DNA of 64,000 bases from Aquimarina amphilecti (GTDB lineage: Bacteria > Bacteroidota > Bacteroidia > Flavobacteriales > Flavobacteriaceae): contig NZ_FOAB01000001.1 in NCBI RefSeq assembly GCF_900109375.1, forward strand, positions 62,001-126,000. The letters run 5' to 3'. The notes below the pieces were generated by a model. That model saw only the letters and a list, made by a program, of their open reading frames with translations. It did no database searches and was not told the DNA's origin. Each line of letters opens with the position of its first letter. Position 1 is the stretch's first letter. This document shows, one piece after another, positions 17,744 through 26,670 of the stretch. Made by a program: the position numbers and the translations under genes.

Positions 17744-17930
17744 TCAGGGAAGTTCTAAATATTTATGGGGCTCTGAATTGAACTATACTTTCGTTTAGAT
17801 TAAAACAGAATCCAAAAATACAACAAACTCTTAATTGGACAAATATTAGATAAGGAAATTAAAGGTTATGCCAAAACAGTAAGGATATTATTGTAATTCT
17901 TAGGTAAAAAATAAAACATATGTTAATTAT

Positions 17931-17960
17931 TGTTTAACTAATAACGAAAATAGTTAAACA
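17931..17960. promoter_or_regulatory. Dyad operator A upstream of folE
   Basis: TGTTTAACTA (17931-17940) and TAGTTAAACA (17951-17960) form a perfect 10-bp inverted repeat with a 10-base spacer. Its core TGTTTAA-N16-TTAAACA is also found, with the same spacing, at 19965-19994. It ends 6 bases before the folE -7 element, so a bound protein would cover the -33 region. Such long dyads usually bind a dimeric regulator. Confidence 0.75.
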
Positions 17961-17966
17961 GTTTTG

Positions 17967-17974
17967 TAACTTTG
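17967..17974 (+). promoter_or_regulatory. -7 element of the folE operon
   Basis: TAACTTTG is a full match to TAnnTTTG. It lies 90 bases before the folE start. No TTG occurs at normal -33 spacing; that place is taken by dyad operator A, which suggests a weak promoter that depends on regulation. Confidence 0.6.
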
Positions 17975-18063
17975 AGAATGTAAATTATTACTTAAACGGA
18001 AAATGTTATATAAAATTTTTAAATCAAAATTTTATGCATTGCCAAAATACAATTATAAACTAG

Positions 18064-18762
18064 ATGAAAGTAGGGATAGAAACATTGATGAATTCTAATG
18101 GGTATAATTTAAATGGATTTTCTATTGAAGAAATAGGAGATGATCATATAAGCACAGGGATGGAAACCCCTATGAGAAGAGATGCTTTTGATATATCTAA
18201 TGATGAGAAAAAGAAAAAAATATCACATTTATTTAAGGAGATTATGGAGGTTATGGGGCTCGACCTTACAGACGATTCGTTGAAAGGTACTCCTGATCGC
18301 GTTGCAAAAATGTATATAGAAGAAATTTTTTCGGGATTAGATCCTAAAAATAAACCAAAAGTAGCATTATTCGATAATAAATATAAATACGAACAAATGC
18401 TAGTAGAAAAAAATATCACATTTTATTCTAATTGCGAACATCATTTTGTTCCAATAATTGGTAAGGCTCATATTGCTTATGTTTCTTCTGGTAAAGTGAT
18501 TGGTTTGTCTAAATTAAATAGAATAGTACAATATTTCGCAAAGAGGCCACAAGTGCAAGAGCGGTTAACTAATCAAATTGCAATGGAGTTAAAACAAATT
18601 TTGCAAACGGAAGATATAGCTGTTATTATTGATGCGAAACATCTTTGTGTATCCTCAAGGGGGATTAAGGATGATACTTCTGCAACAGTTACCTCTTATT
18701 ACGGCGGTGTTTTTAGAACATCCGATAAAATTACAGAGTTGCAGAATTACCTAAATAACTAG
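18064..18762 (+). CDS. folE: GTP cyclohydrolase I (FolE)
   Basis: The 232-residue product converts GTP to 7,8-dihydroneopterin triphosphate, the first step to folate and pterins. It carries LTDDSLKGTPDRVAKMY, the zinc motif YSNCEHHFVPI, GLSKLNRIVQYFAKRPQVQE, and the second zinc Cys in KHLCVSSRGIKD. The first 40 residues are a variable extension, and a start at codon 9 (MNSNGYNL) is also possible. It leads a run with a flavin reductase-like gene and photolyases. Pterins and folates serve as light-harvesting cofactors in that enzyme family, so this copy may supply antenna pterin. Whether a second folE exists elsewhere cannot be seen here. Confidence 0.93.
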   Translation: MKVGIETLMNSNGYNLNGFSIEEIGDDHISTGMETPMRRDAFDISNDEKKKKISHLFKEIMEVMGLDLTDDSLKGTPDRVAKMYIEEIFSGLDPKNKPKVALFDNKYKYEQMLVEKNITFYSNCEHHFVPIIGKAHIAYVSSGKVIGLSKLNRIVQYFAKRPQVQERLTNQIAMELKQILQTEDIAVIIDAKHLCVSSRGIKDDTSATVTSYYGGVFRTSDKITELQNYLNN

Positions 18763-18801
18763 TAATAAAGTCTTAGTTGTATCCATAATTAGAAATTACA
18801 C

Positions 18802-19431
18802 ATGCATTATACAAAAGAACAGATTGAAAATATGGAGCGCGTAAAGCGCTTGAAAATTATAAATTCAGTTTCTGGGATAAAACCAGCAAATCTTATTGGC
18901 ACAATCGATGATACCGGGAAAACAAATGTAGCAATATTTAGTTCTGTAGTGCATTTAGGAAGTGATCCTGCTCTTATGGGTTTTATTATGAGACCAATAG
19001 GAGAGGTGCCAAGGCATACGTATGAAAATATAATGCAAAATAAACAGTATACGATTAACCACATTCACCAATCGTTTGTTAAAAATGCCCATTATACTTC
19101 AGCTAAACTGGATAGGAATGATTCGGAATTCGAAAAATGTGGTTTAACAGAAGAATTTATCACAGATTTTAAAGCTCCTTTTGTAAGAGAAAGTAATCTT
19201 AAAGTTGGATTACAGTTTTTAGAGGCAATAGAAATTCCTCTTAATGGAACAATTCTAATGATAGGAGAGATAAAACACTTAATTCTTCCTGAAGAAATTA
19301 TTACTGATCAATTAGATTTGGATTTAGGTTTAACGAATACAGTAGGTATATCTGGATTAAATACATATTATGCTTTGGAGAAAATTGAAGAGTTTCCTTA
19401 CGCGAGAGCTTCAGAAATACCAAATTTTTAA
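18802..19431 (+). CDS. Flavin reductase-like FMN-binding protein
   Basis: The 209-residue product has the split-barrel flavin reductase-like fold: SGIKPANLIGTIDDTGKTN, NVAIFSSVVHLGSDPALMGF, and a TYENIMQNKQYTINHI segment typical of the FMN site. Relatives bind FMN and reduce flavins or related substrates with NAD(P)H. It lies 39 bases after folE and 3 before a membrane protein gene, so one operon is likely. Its role may be to keep flavin reduced for photolyases or to modify a pterin; that is inference only. Confidence 0.8.
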   Translation: MHYTKEQIENMERVKRLKIINSVSGIKPANLIGTIDDTGKTNVAIFSSVVHLGSDPALMGFIMRPIGEVPRHTYENIMQNKQYTINHIHQSFVKNAHYTSAKLDRNDSEFEKCGLTEEFITDFKAPFVRESNLKVGLQFLEAIEIPLNGTILMIGEIKHLILPEEIITDQLDLDLGLTNTVGISGLNTYYALEKIEEFPYARASEIPNF

Positions 19432-19434
19432 TAA

Positions 19435-19854
19435 ATGGATCTTGGAATAATACAGTTGATCTTAGATTTTGGACTTTTGGTGTTGATCTTATTAGTACAA
19501 TTAGTAGTTTATCCTAGTTTCAGATATTTTCAGATTGATGATTTATTAAAATGGCATCAAGCCTATACATTGCGTATCGGAATCGTTGTAGCGCCACTTA
19601 TGATTGGGCAGTTAGTGATAGCTTTGATTAATGCTTTTGAAAGACCTATTATTTATAACTTCGTATATCTAATACTTGTTACAGGAGTTTGGGTTTTAAC
19701 TTTTTCCAAGTTTGTCCCAATGCATAATCGTATTTCAAAAAAACTCGTAGATGATAAACTATTACATAATTTAATCAAGATTAATTGGTTGCGAACTTTT
19801 TTATGGTTAGTGATATTTTTGTTGAGTTTTATTCTCTATTTTTTCAATTCATAA
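19435..19854 (+). CDS. Small four-helix membrane protein, unknown function
   Basis: This 139-residue protein has four predicted membrane segments (LILDFGLLVLILLVQLVV, VAPLMIGQLVIALI, VYLILVTGVWVLTF, FLWLVIFLLSFILYFF). Conserved-looking WHQAYTLRIG and FVPMHNRISKKL lie between them. It resembles DUF1772-like small membrane proteins, but I do not claim the family. It starts 3 bases after the flavin reductase-like gene, so it belongs to the folE unit. Function is unknown. Confidence 0.65.
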   Translation: MDLGIIQLILDFGLLVLILLVQLVVYPSFRYFQIDDLLKWHQAYTLRIGIVVAPLMIGQLVIALINAFERPIIYNFVYLILVTGVWVLTFSKFVPMHNRISKKLVDDKLLHNLIKINWLRTFLWLVIFLLSFILYFFNS

Positions 19855-19935
19855 ATACTCGTGTTACCTTAGAGTGTTGATATAGTTCTTTGATTAGATG
19901 TAATTGCCAATATCCGGTGTATAAACGTTTTTATC

Positions 19936-19966
19936 TTGTTAAAATTCTAATATCATTATAATTTTG
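19936..19966 (+). promoter_or_regulatory. Promoter of the DUF2256-cryptochrome operon
   Basis: A -33 TTG (19936-19938) is followed after 20 bases by TAATTTTG (19959-19966), a full TAnnTTTG match. Transcription should start near 19973, about 30 bases before the first gene. The left arm of dyad operator B overlaps the -7 element. Confidence 0.72.
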
Positions 19967-19998
19967 TTTAAGTATTTTGTAAATTTATTAAACAAAAT
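19961..19998. promoter_or_regulatory. Dyad operator B upstream of the cryptochrome operon
   Basis: ATTTTGTTTAA (19961-19971) and TTAAACAAAAT (19988-19998) form a perfect 11-bp inverted repeat with a 16-base spacer. The inner TGTTTAA/TTAAACA halves and their spacing equal those of operator A before folE. It overlaps the -7 element and the predicted start site, a place where binding would repress. Confidence 0.78.
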
Positions 19999-20003
19999 AG
20001 AAA

Positions 20004-20153
20004 ATGAAAAAATCTCATCTACCTACTAAAGTATGTAAAGTCTGTGAAAGGCCTTTTACCTGGAGGAAAAAATGGGAAAAAGTATGGGAAGAAGTACAGT
20101 ATTGTAGCAATAGATGTAGGAATAATAAGAACCGACAAAAGAACTTTTCTTAG
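20004..20153 (+). CDS. DUF2256 zinc-ribbon-like small protein
   Basis: I translated this short frame by hand. ATG is at 20004 and TAG ends at 20153, giving 49 residues. It has two paired-Cys motifs, [10 protein letters not shown] and YCSNRCRNN, with the conserved FTWRKKW between, which is the DUF2256 pattern. Four Cys in CxxC/CxxxC spacing suggest a bound zinc. It is very basic. DUF2256 genes are often found next to cryptochrome/photolyase genes, as here (11 bases before cry-DASH). Its role is unknown; DNA or RNA binding would fit the charge. Confidence 0.88.
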   Translation: MKKSHLPTKVCKVCERPFTWRKKWEKVWEEVQYCSNRCRNNKNRQKNFS

Positions 20154-20164
20154 GAATTGATTAT

Positions 20165-21466
20165 ATGATAAAAACAGGACTTGTATGGTTTAGAAATGAT
20201 CTTAGAGTTAGCGATAATGCTTCGTTGACTAAAGCTACATCTAGTAATGATAAAGTTATTGCTGTATTTTGTTTTGATCCAAGGTTGTTTAAGTTAAATA
20301 AATATGGTTTTAAAAAAACTGAAAAATACAGAGCTAGGTTCCTTATTGAAAGTATCACCGAATTAAGAGAAAATTTAGCTAAACTTAATGTCACTTTGCT
20401 TACCTATTATAATCCTCCAGAACAAATTATTCCAGAAGTTATAAAAGACTATAATGTAGATGCCGTATATCTCCAAAAAGAATGGACTACGGAAGAAGTG
20501 ACTGTTTTAGAGGCTGCAAGAGATAATACAAATAAACCAGATTTGGAGTGGGTTGAATCTTACGATCAATTTCTTTATCATCCAGATGATATTCCTTTTG
20601 CAATAAATGAAATACCAAAAATTTTTACTGTTTTTAGAAAACAATGCGAGAAACTAGCAAAGGTACGATCAGAAATTTCGATTACTTCTATGGCTATTGA
20701 TAATGTGTTAGAAAATCCAACTAGTATTCCATCTTTAAGAACACTTGGGTTTGATGAGTTTGAAATAGACTCCCGAACTGCATTTCCTTTTGAGGGAGGA
20801 GAAAGTAAAGGATTGTTAAGAATTGAAGATTATTTTTGGAAGACTAATAAAATATCATTTTATAAAAAAACAAGAAATGGATTATTGGGTACTGGGTATA
20901 GCTCAAAATTATCTGCTTGGTTAGCGAATGGATCAATTTCTGCCCGTACTATCTATTATCAGTTATTGGATTATGAAAAGAAAGTTCAGAAAAACCAAAG
21001 TACTTATTGGTTGATTTTTGAACTTATTTGGAGGGATTTTTTCAAGTATGTTTCTCTTAAGCATGGTAATGATCTTTTTAAGTTAGAGGGAATTCTTTAT
21101 AAAGAATATTCTTGGTTAGAAGATATGGATAGTATTAATCAATGGATTCTGGGACAGACTAATGAGCCATTTGTAAATGCTAATATGATCGAACTTCATA
21201 ATACAGGATGGATGAGTAATCGTGGTAGGCAAAATGTAGCTTCTTATTTTGCAAAAGAACTGGGATTAGATTGGAGAATTGGAGCTGCGTATTTTGAGTC
21301 TTTGCTTATTGATTATGATGTGCATAGTAATTATGGTAACTGGCAATATGTTTCGGGAGTTGGTAATGATCCAAGAGATAGGAAGTTTAATGTTAAGTTA
21401 CAATCAGAACGATATGACCCGCAACAGAAATTTGAAAACCTTTGGTTACAACAAACCTTATTTTAG
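20165..21466 (+). CDS. DASH-type cryptochrome / photolyase
   Basis: The 433-residue product starts with the photolyase antenna domain (TGLVWFRNDLRVSDNASL). The FAD domain has GLLGTGYSSKLSAWLANGSIS, ELIWRDFFKYVSLKHG and the DASH-type MIELHNTGWMSNRGRQNVAS, then DWRIGAAYFESLLIDYDVHSN and NWQYVSGVGNDPR. DASH cryptochromes bind FAD and a folate antenna and repair cyclobutane dimers in single-stranded or looped DNA. The family length fits. It is the first of three photolyase-family genes with very short gaps; the next gene starts 4 bases on. Confidence 0.93.
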   Translation: MIKTGLVWFRNDLRVSDNASLTKATSSNDKVIAVFCFDPRLFKLNKYGFKKTEKYRARFLIESITELRENLAKLNVTLLTYYNPPEQIIPEVIKDYNVDAVYLQKEWTTEEVTVLEAARDNTNKPDLEWVESYDQFLYHPDDIPFAINEIPKIFTVFRKQCEKLAKVRSEISITSMAIDNVLENPTSIPSLRTLGFDEFEIDSRTAFPFEGGESKGLLRIEDYFWKTNKISFYKKTRNGLLGTGYSSKLSAWLANGSISARTIYYQLLDYEKKVQKNQSTYWLIFELIWRDFFKYVSLKHGNDLFKLEGILYKEYSWLEDMDSINQWILGQTNEPFVNANMIELHNTGWMSNRGRQNVASYFAKELGLDWRIGAAYFESLLIDYDVHSNYGNWQYVSGVGNDPRDRKFNVKLQSERYDPQQKFENLWLQQTLF

Positions 21467-21469
21467 TAT

Positions 21470-23002
21470 ATGAAACTACGCTTATTACTTGGCGATCAAT
21501 TAAATTATAATCACTCCTGGTTTAGCGATGAGAAAGAGGATGTTTGTTATTTTATGGCAGAAATGCGACAGGAAACTGATTATACACAACATCATATTCA
21601 GAAGGTTGTAGGTTTTTTTCAGAGTATGAGAAACTTCGCTTCTTGGTTAAGAAATAATAAGTTTACTATTGTTTATTACGAATTAGATCATGGAAATAAT
21701 AAACAAAGTTTAGTTGAGAATTTAAAAGAAATAATAGTTGAGAAGAATATAACAAAGTTTGAATATCAACTTCCGGACGAATATAGATTGGATACTCAAT
21801 TAAAAAACTTTTGCAACGAATTGTCTATAGAAACAAAGGTTTTTGATACGGAACACTTTTTAACTTCGAGAGAAGATCTATTGATTTTTTTTAAAGGTAA
21901 AAAACAATATATGATGGAATACTTTTATCGTGATATGCGAAAGAAGTATGATGTTCTAATGATTACAAAGAAAGATCCAGAAGGAGGAAAATGGAATTTT
22001 GATCAAAGCAATAGAAAAAAATGGACGGGAAATCCTAAGATTCCGGGAAAGAAAGATTTTTATAAAAATGTTAGTGATCTGGTGGAGCTTATCCAAAAAT
22101 CTGAGGTTAATACTATAGGTAATATAGATTCAAAGGAATTTAATTGGCCAACATCGAGAGAGGACTGTTTGTCTCTTTTGACGTATTTCTGCGAAAACCT
22201 GTTGGTATATTTCGGAGATTATCAAGATGCAATGCATCCTAATGAAAAGTATTTATTTCATAGTAGGCTTTCCTTTGCAATGAATACCAAAATGCTTCAT
22301 CCAATGGAAGTGATTTCCAAAACAATAGAATATTGGAGAGAAAACAAAAATGAAATAGATATATCTCAGGTAGAAGGATTTATTCGTCAAATTCTTGGCT
22401 GGAGAGAGTATATGCGTGGAATGTATTGGGCAAAAATGCCTGATTATAAGAATCTTAATAAGTTGGATAATCATAACCGCCTTCCTTCATTTTATTGGAC
22501 AGGAGAAACTAAGATGAATTGTATGCGTTCTGCAATTAAACAAAGCCTTGATGATGCTTATGCACATCATATACAGCGATTAATGATTACCGGTAATTAT
22601 GCTTTATTAACAATGACAGATCCGGATGAGGTTGATCAATGGTACTTAGGTGTTTATATTGATGCTATCGAGTGGGTAGAGATTACAAATACTCGTGGAA
22701 TGAGTCAATTCGCAGATGGAGGATTGGTGGCAACAAAACCATATGTATCTAGTGGTAGTTATATTAATAAAATGAGCAGTTATTGTAAAGGTTGTCATTA
22801 TAAAGTCTCAAAAAAACACGAAGAAGATGCTTGTCCATTTAATGCGTTATACTGGAATTTTTTAGATGAAAAACAATCATATTTTAAAAATAATCAACGA
22901 ATGTCCATGATGCTTAATTTGTTACATAAAATGGATAAGGAGAAATTATACAAACTGAAGGAAAAAGCTAATCATATTATAGAAAACCCCAATGAATACT
23001 GA
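21470..23002 (+). CDS. Iron-sulfur photolyase (FeS-BCP family, PhrB-like)
   Basis: The 510-residue product begins [17 protein letters not shown], the typical start of the Fe-S bacterial cryptochromes/photolyases. Four Cys sit at residues 351 (MNCMRS), 439 and 442 (YCKGCHY), and 455 (DACPFN). From memory, their spacing equals that of the 4Fe-4S ligands in Agrobacterium PhrB. The FAD site region includes [14 protein letters not shown]. PhrB-type enzymes repair (6-4) photoproducts and use 6,7-dimethyl-8-ribityllumazine as antenna. It starts 4 bases after cry-DASH, and its end overlaps the next gene by 11 bases. Confidence 0.93.
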   Translation: MKLRLLLGDQLNYNHSWFSDEKEDVCYFMAEMRQETDYTQHHIQKVVGFFQSMRNFASWLRNNKFTIVYYELDHGNNKQSLVENLKEIIVEKNITKFEYQLPDEYRLDTQLKNFCNELSIETKVFDTEHFLTSREDLLIFFKGKKQYMMEYFYRDMRKKYDVLMITKKDPEGGKWNFDQSNRKKWTGNPKIPGKKDFYKNVSDLVELIQKSEVNTIGNIDSKEFNWPTSREDCLSLLTYFCENLLVYFGDYQDAMHPNEKYLFHSRLSFAMNTKMLHPMEVISKTIEYWRENKNEIDISQVEGFIRQILGWREYMRGMYWAKMPDYKNLNKLDNHNRLPSFYWTGETKMNCMRSAIKQSLDDAYAHHIQRLMITGNYALLTMTDPDEVDQWYLGVYIDAIEWVEITNTRGMSQFADGGLVATKPYVSSGSYINKMSSYCKGCHYKVSKKHEEDACPFNALYWNFLDEKQSYFKNNQRMSMMLNLLHKMDKEKLYKLKEKANHIIENPNEY

Positions 23003-24470
23003 TAAAGAACATGTTAATATAGTTTGGTTTAAACGTGACTTGAGATTACAAGATAATGAAGCGGTGTATAATGCTATAAATGCAGTTAATCCAACATTGT
23101 TATTATATGTTTTCGAGAATTCGCTTAAAGAAGATAAGCATTATAGTGAACGCCATTGGGATTTTATAAAACAATCGTTAGATGATATAAATAATCAGTT
23201 AAAGGTTTATAATACAAAGGTATTGTGTGTGTCTTCTGAGGTTATTCATGCTATTGGAACTTTACAACAATTCTGGAAAATCGATCAAGTGTTTTCTCAT
23301 CAAGAAACCGGTATCCGGTTAACGTATGAAAGAGATAAAGCATTTTCTAGGTTTTGTAAAAATAATTTAATCCAGTGGGTAGAAAACACAAACAATGGCA
23401 TACATAGAGGTTTGAAAAACAGAGAGAATTGGAGAGAGGATTGTGAACATTATATGAATCAACAGCCGTTTATGTTTGATCCAAATCCAAATAGTTTTAT
23501 TACTATTAAAAAGATCTTAGAGCTTGAGAAGATTTTTAATGTGGTTAGTTTAAATACTTCCTTAGCTAATAATTTTCAACAAGGTGGAACAACAAAAGGG
23601 TATGAATATCTAACCTCTTTTTTTAAAGGTCGTTATAAAAATTATAGTTTTCATATTTCAAAACCAGAATTGGCTCGTAGAGGATGTAGTCGACTATCTC
23701 CGTATTTAGCATGGGGAAATCTTTCAATTCGTCAGGTTTGGCAATATGCAGTTCAACGAAGAGAAGTGTTAGATAATAAAAAACAGATTGACGCTTTCAC
23801 ATCTAGACTACAATGGCAGGTGCACTTTGTTCAAAAGTTCGAAATGGAGGATATTATGGAGTTTGAGAGTATTAACAAAGGATATCGAAAATTAAAGAAA
23901 CAAATTTCTGATGCATATCAATTAGCTTGGAAGGAAGGAAAAACAGGATATCCCTTGGTTGATGCTTGTATGCGCTGCTTGAAGGAAACAGGGTACATTA
24001 ATTTTAGAATGCGCGCTTTGGTAGTTTCCTTTTTTACACATAATCTTTGGCAACCATGGCAAAATGCAAGTGCACATTTATCGAGTATGTTCTTGGATTT
24101 TGAACCTGGTATTCATTTTCCTCAATTGCAGATGCAGGCTGGTGAAACTGGAATTAACACACTTAGGATATACAATCCAGTTAAAAATAGTATAGAGCAT
24201 GATCCGGAAGGAATCTTTATAAAAAAGTGGGTTCCAGAGCTAAAAAATGTTCCATTGGCTTACATTCATGAACCTCATAAAATGCCTCCAATGGAGCAAC
24301 AGTTTAATAATTTTGTATTAGGAGAAGACTATCCTTTTCCAATAGTCGATATGGATACCACTAGGAGAAGAGCAAGTGATACTTTATGGAATATGAAGGA
24401 TGATGCTTTAGTGAAAAAAGAAGGGTATAGAATTTTAAAGAAACATACATTACCGAATAGAAAAATTTAA
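22992..24470 (+). CDS. Third photolyase/cryptochrome family protein
   Basis: The 492-residue product has the antenna domain ([19 protein letters not shown]) and an FAD domain with [70 protein letters not shown] and [20 protein letters not shown]. It is neither DASH nor Fe-S type, since the four Cys are absent. It belongs to a separate class found with the other two in Bacteroidetes and some cyanobacteria. Photorepair or light sensing are both possible. It is translationally coupled to the Fe-S gene and lies 6 bases before the TIGR03643 gene. Confidence 0.88.
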   Translation: MNTDKEHVNIVWFKRDLRLQDNEAVYNAINAVNPTLLLYVFENSLKEDKHYSERHWDFIKQSLDDINNQLKVYNTKVLCVSSEVIHAIGTLQQFWKIDQVFSHQETGIRLTYERDKAFSRFCKNNLIQWVENTNNGIHRGLKNRENWREDCEHYMNQQPFMFDPNPNSFITIKKILELEKIFNVVSLNTSLANNFQQGGTTKGYEYLTSFFKGRYKNYSFHISKPELARRGCSRLSPYLAWGNLSIRQVWQYAVQRREVLDNKKQIDAFTSRLQWQVHFVQKFEMEDIMEFESINKGYRKLKKQISDAYQLAWKEGKTGYPLVDACMRCLKETGYINFRMRALVVSFFTHNLWQPWQNASAHLSSMFLDFEPGIHFPQLQMQAGETGINTLRIYNPVKNSIEHDPEGIFIKKWVPELKNVPLAYIHEPHKMPPMEQQFNNFVLGEDYPFPIVDMDTTRRRASDTLWNMKDDALVKKEGYRILKKHTLPNRKI

Positions 24471-24476
24471 AAAAAA

Positions 24477-24758
24477 ATGCAAAAAAATTTAACAATACGT
24501 GATGTCGATAGAATTATAGAGATGGCTTGGGAGGATAGAACTCCTTTTGATGCAATTCTTATGCAGTTTGGATTAAAGGAGCAAGAAGTGATTACTTTAA
24601 TGCGAAATGAAATGAAGCCATCTAGTTTTAGGATGTGGCGTAAAAGAGTGCAAGGGAGAAAAACAAAACATCTTAAAAAACGTACTTTTGAAGATGGAAG
24701 ATTTAAATGTTCGAGACAAAAACAGATTACCCATAATAAAATTTCAAAACGATACTAA
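24477..24758 (+). CDS. TIGR03643 family protein
   Basis: The 93-residue product has the TIGR03643 core: RDVDRIIEMAWEDRTPFDAI, FGLKEQEVITLMRNEMKPSS and FRMWRKRVQGRKTKHLKKR. The first part looks like a helix-turn-helix and the tail is strongly basic, so nucleic-acid binding is plausible. It overlaps the next start by 1 base and follows the third photolyase by 6. Homologues are repeatedly linked to photolyase genes, but a biochemical role is not known to me. Confidence 0.85.
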   Translation: MQKNLTIRDVDRIIEMAWEDRTPFDAILMQFGLKEQEVITLMRNEMKPSSFRMWRKRVQGRKTKHLKKRTFEDGRFKCSRQKQITHNKISKRY

Positions 24759-25156
24759 TGAGTGATAAAAAACCGGATCAGGTAGTTTATAATGAAGATG
24801 AAAAAAAGTATGATGCTGCGTTAAAACCATACGCAACAGGAGTAGGTGCTCCTATTATAACAATCCCAGATACTGTAGCCTGGAAAAACACCAACGTTCA
24901 TAAGGTGAATAAACAGGTAAAGGCAAAGTATGATGAGTTAAAAGCCCAATATGATACTTTAATGGAACAGTTTGAGTATAATAATTTAATTTATAATGCT
25001 AAGTTTACTTTTGAGCCAATTGTAGGAGAAATTTATCATTTGTATAGAAATAAAAAAGAAGAATCGTTTTTATCAATAATAGCGCCATCAGAGTGTAGTT
25101 TTGATCATTTGGGAACTTTTAGGCTTAATGCTGATAAAATGTGGGAACAGTTGTAG
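24758..25156 (+). CDS. DUF2452 domain protein
   Basis: The 132-residue product is soluble and matches DUF2452: KKPDQVVYNEDEKKYDAALK, YATGVGAPIITIPDTVAWK, a helical linker, then FTFEPIVGEIYHLYRNK and SFLSIIAPSECSF. Homologues occur in bacteria and plants near photolyase-type genes. It is the last gene of the DUF2256-cryptochrome run (1-base overlap with TIGR03643). Function is unknown. Confidence 0.83.
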   Translation: MSDKKPDQVVYNEDEKKYDAALKPYATGVGAPIITIPDTVAWKNTNVHKVNKQVKAKYDELKAQYDTLMEQFEYNNLIYNAKFTFEPIVGEIYHLYRNKKEESFLSIIAPSECSFDHLGTFRLNADKMWEQL

Positions 25157-25259
25157 TAATTGTCAGGTCAAGGGTATTTAAAGAAAGAATTTCATAGTTT
25201 TTATGAATACCTACTAATAAAAAACATCTTTCTGTCAACGATTTTATCAACTAAAAAAG

Positions 25260-25295
25260 AAAAGCCTTGTGAATCAAAAGATTACAAGGCTTTTT
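25260..25295. terminator. Bidirectional terminator, DUF2452 / tRNA-Ser
   Basis: GCCTTGT (25264-25270) pairs with ACAAGGC (25284-25290), with an A-run before and five T after. It lies after the photolyase operon and after the 3' end of the minus-strand tRNA-Ser. Confidence 0.75.
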
Positions 25296-25297
25296 GC

Positions 25298-25381
25298 GGA
25301 GAAAGAGGGATTCGAACCCCCGGAGGTGTGACCCTCAACAGTTTTCAAGACTGCCGCATTCGACCACTCTGCCATTTCTCC
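25298..25381 (-). tRNA. tRNA-Ser (anticodon UGA)
   Basis: The minus-strand sequence folds as a serine tRNA. The acceptor is GGAGAAA with TTTCTCC, the anticodon loop CTTGAAA reads UGA, a long variable arm (TTGAGGGTCACACCTCCGG) follows, and the T-loop is TTCGAAT. CCA is not encoded. The serine identity is supported by the long variable arm. Confidence 0.95.
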
Positions 25382-25551
25382 AGTGTTTAGTCTCATCAGG
25401 TATTCCCTGAATGCGGGTGCAAATATAGTACCTTTTTTCAATTCTAAAAAAAAAATACAAAATAATTTCAGGATATTTCTTTTAAGAAAATATTCACTAT
25501 TTGATCTCTCTCTAAATCTGTATATTGCATGGAGTTATAAAAAAGAATTAA

Positions 25552-26598
25552 ATGAAAAATATTATAGTTGTATTTGGTGTGCTACTACTGCTATACTCGT
25601 GTGGTAGTTCACAAAAATCATCAAATACAGATGGCTCCAATTCTAAAGAAGTTAAGTTAGATGTAACATCGTATGCAGAGACTATTACTTCAGGGGAACT
25701 TAAGGATTATTTATTTACGTTTGCCGACGATAAATTTGAAGGAAGGGATACTGGAGAGCCAGGACAAAAGAAAGCTGCAGAATTCTTAAAAGAACAATAT
25801 AAACGAATGGGTATTTCTTCTCCATTAGGTGACGATGATTATTATCAAGAAATACCTGAAAGTTATTTTAGAGGAGGTATCAAATCCTCAGAAAATGTAT
25901 TAGCGTATATAAAAGGAGTAGAGAAGCCGAATGAAATAGTGGTAATATCTGCTCATTACGATCATGTTGGTGTTGATAGTGATGGGAATGTATATAATGG
26001 AGCAGATGATGATGGTTCGGGAACTGTAAGTATATTAGAGATTGCTGAGGCATTTGCCAAAGCGGCTGAAAACGGGCAAGGACCTAAAAGATCTATTCTG
26101 TTTTTGCATGTAACAGGAGAGGAAAAAGGTTTATATGGATCAAAGTTTTATACAGAAAATCCAATTTTTCCTTTAGAAAATACCGTTACAAACCTTAATA
26201 TTGATATGATAGGAAGGATTGATAAGGATCATGAAGAGAAGGATAAGAATGATTACATTTATTTAATAGGAAGTGATAGGTTAAGTACTGAATTGCACAA
26301 TATAAGTGAAGAAGTAAACAATGAATATACTAAGTTGAATTTGGATTACACGTATAATGCAAAAGATGATCCTAATAGATTCTATTATAGAAGTGATCAT
26401 TATAATTTTGCAAAAAACAATATTCCTATAATATTTTACTTTAATGGGGTTCACGAAGATTATCATAAACCTACAGACACTCCAGACAAAATTGAATATG
26501 AGCTTATGACCAAAAGGGCACAATTAGTTTTTTATACAGCTTGGGAAGTAGCAAATAGAGAAAAAAGACTTATAGTCGATGGTATAGGAAAAGAATGA
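25552..26598 (+). CDS. M28-family zinc peptidase, lipoprotein
   Basis: The 348-residue product has a lipoprotein signal (NIIVVFGVLLLLYSCGSSQ). The M28 domain shows the metal ligands in order: SAHYDHVGV (His), NGADDDGSGT (bridging Asp), HVTGEEKGLYGS (Glu-Glu), NIDMIGR (Asp) and a terminal GVHEDYHKPTDTP (His). The family includes aminopeptidases and glutaminyl cyclase relatives. It is an exported, lipid-anchored exopeptidase by inference. It is a single gene followed by a strong terminator. Confidence 0.9.
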   Translation: MKNIIVVFGVLLLLYSCGSSQKSSNTDGSNSKEVKLDVTSYAETITSGELKDYLFTFADDKFEGRDTGEPGQKKAAEFLKEQYKRMGISSPLGDDDYYQEIPESYFRGGIKSSENVLAYIKGVEKPNEIVVISAHYDHVGVDSDGNVYNGADDDGSGTVSILEIAEAFAKAAENGQGPKRSILFLHVTGEEKGLYGSKFYTENPIFPLENTVTNLNIDMIGRIDKDHEEKDKNDYIYLIGSDRLSTELHNISEEVNNEYTKLNLDYTYNAKDDPNRFYYRSDHYNFAKNNIPIIFYFNGVHEDYHKPTDTPDKIEYELMTKRAQLVFYTAWEVANREKRLIVDGIGKE

Positions 26599-26628
26599 TT
26601 TATTTTTAAACGAAACTGTTTGAAAACA

Positions 26629-26662
26629 AAAGACTCTGTACATAAATACAGAGTCTTTTTTT
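26629..26662. terminator. Bidirectional terminator, M28 gene / tRNA-His
   Basis: AGACTCTGTA (26631-26640) pairs with TACAGAGTCT (26647-26656), flanked by A on the left and a long T-run on the right. Confidence 0.85.
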
Positions 26663-26670
26663 TTTAAAAG

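Larger units (their letters stand above)
25157..25551. other. 395-base spacer holding tRNA-Ser and a terminator
   Basis: Apart from the tRNA and hairpin listed separately, I see no gene. The short open frames here overlap the tRNA or lack any recognisable feature. Confidence 0.6.

Noticed and set aside
18003..18098. 31-codon upstream frame (MLYKIFKSKF...) overlapping the folE start in another frame
   Set aside because: It follows the folE promoter and could be a leader peptide, but it has no feature I recognise and A/T-rich DNA gives such frames by chance.
25160..25607. Plus-strand frames of about 75 codons over the tRNA-Ser region
   Set aside because: They cross the tRNA and its terminator and show no protein-like features.
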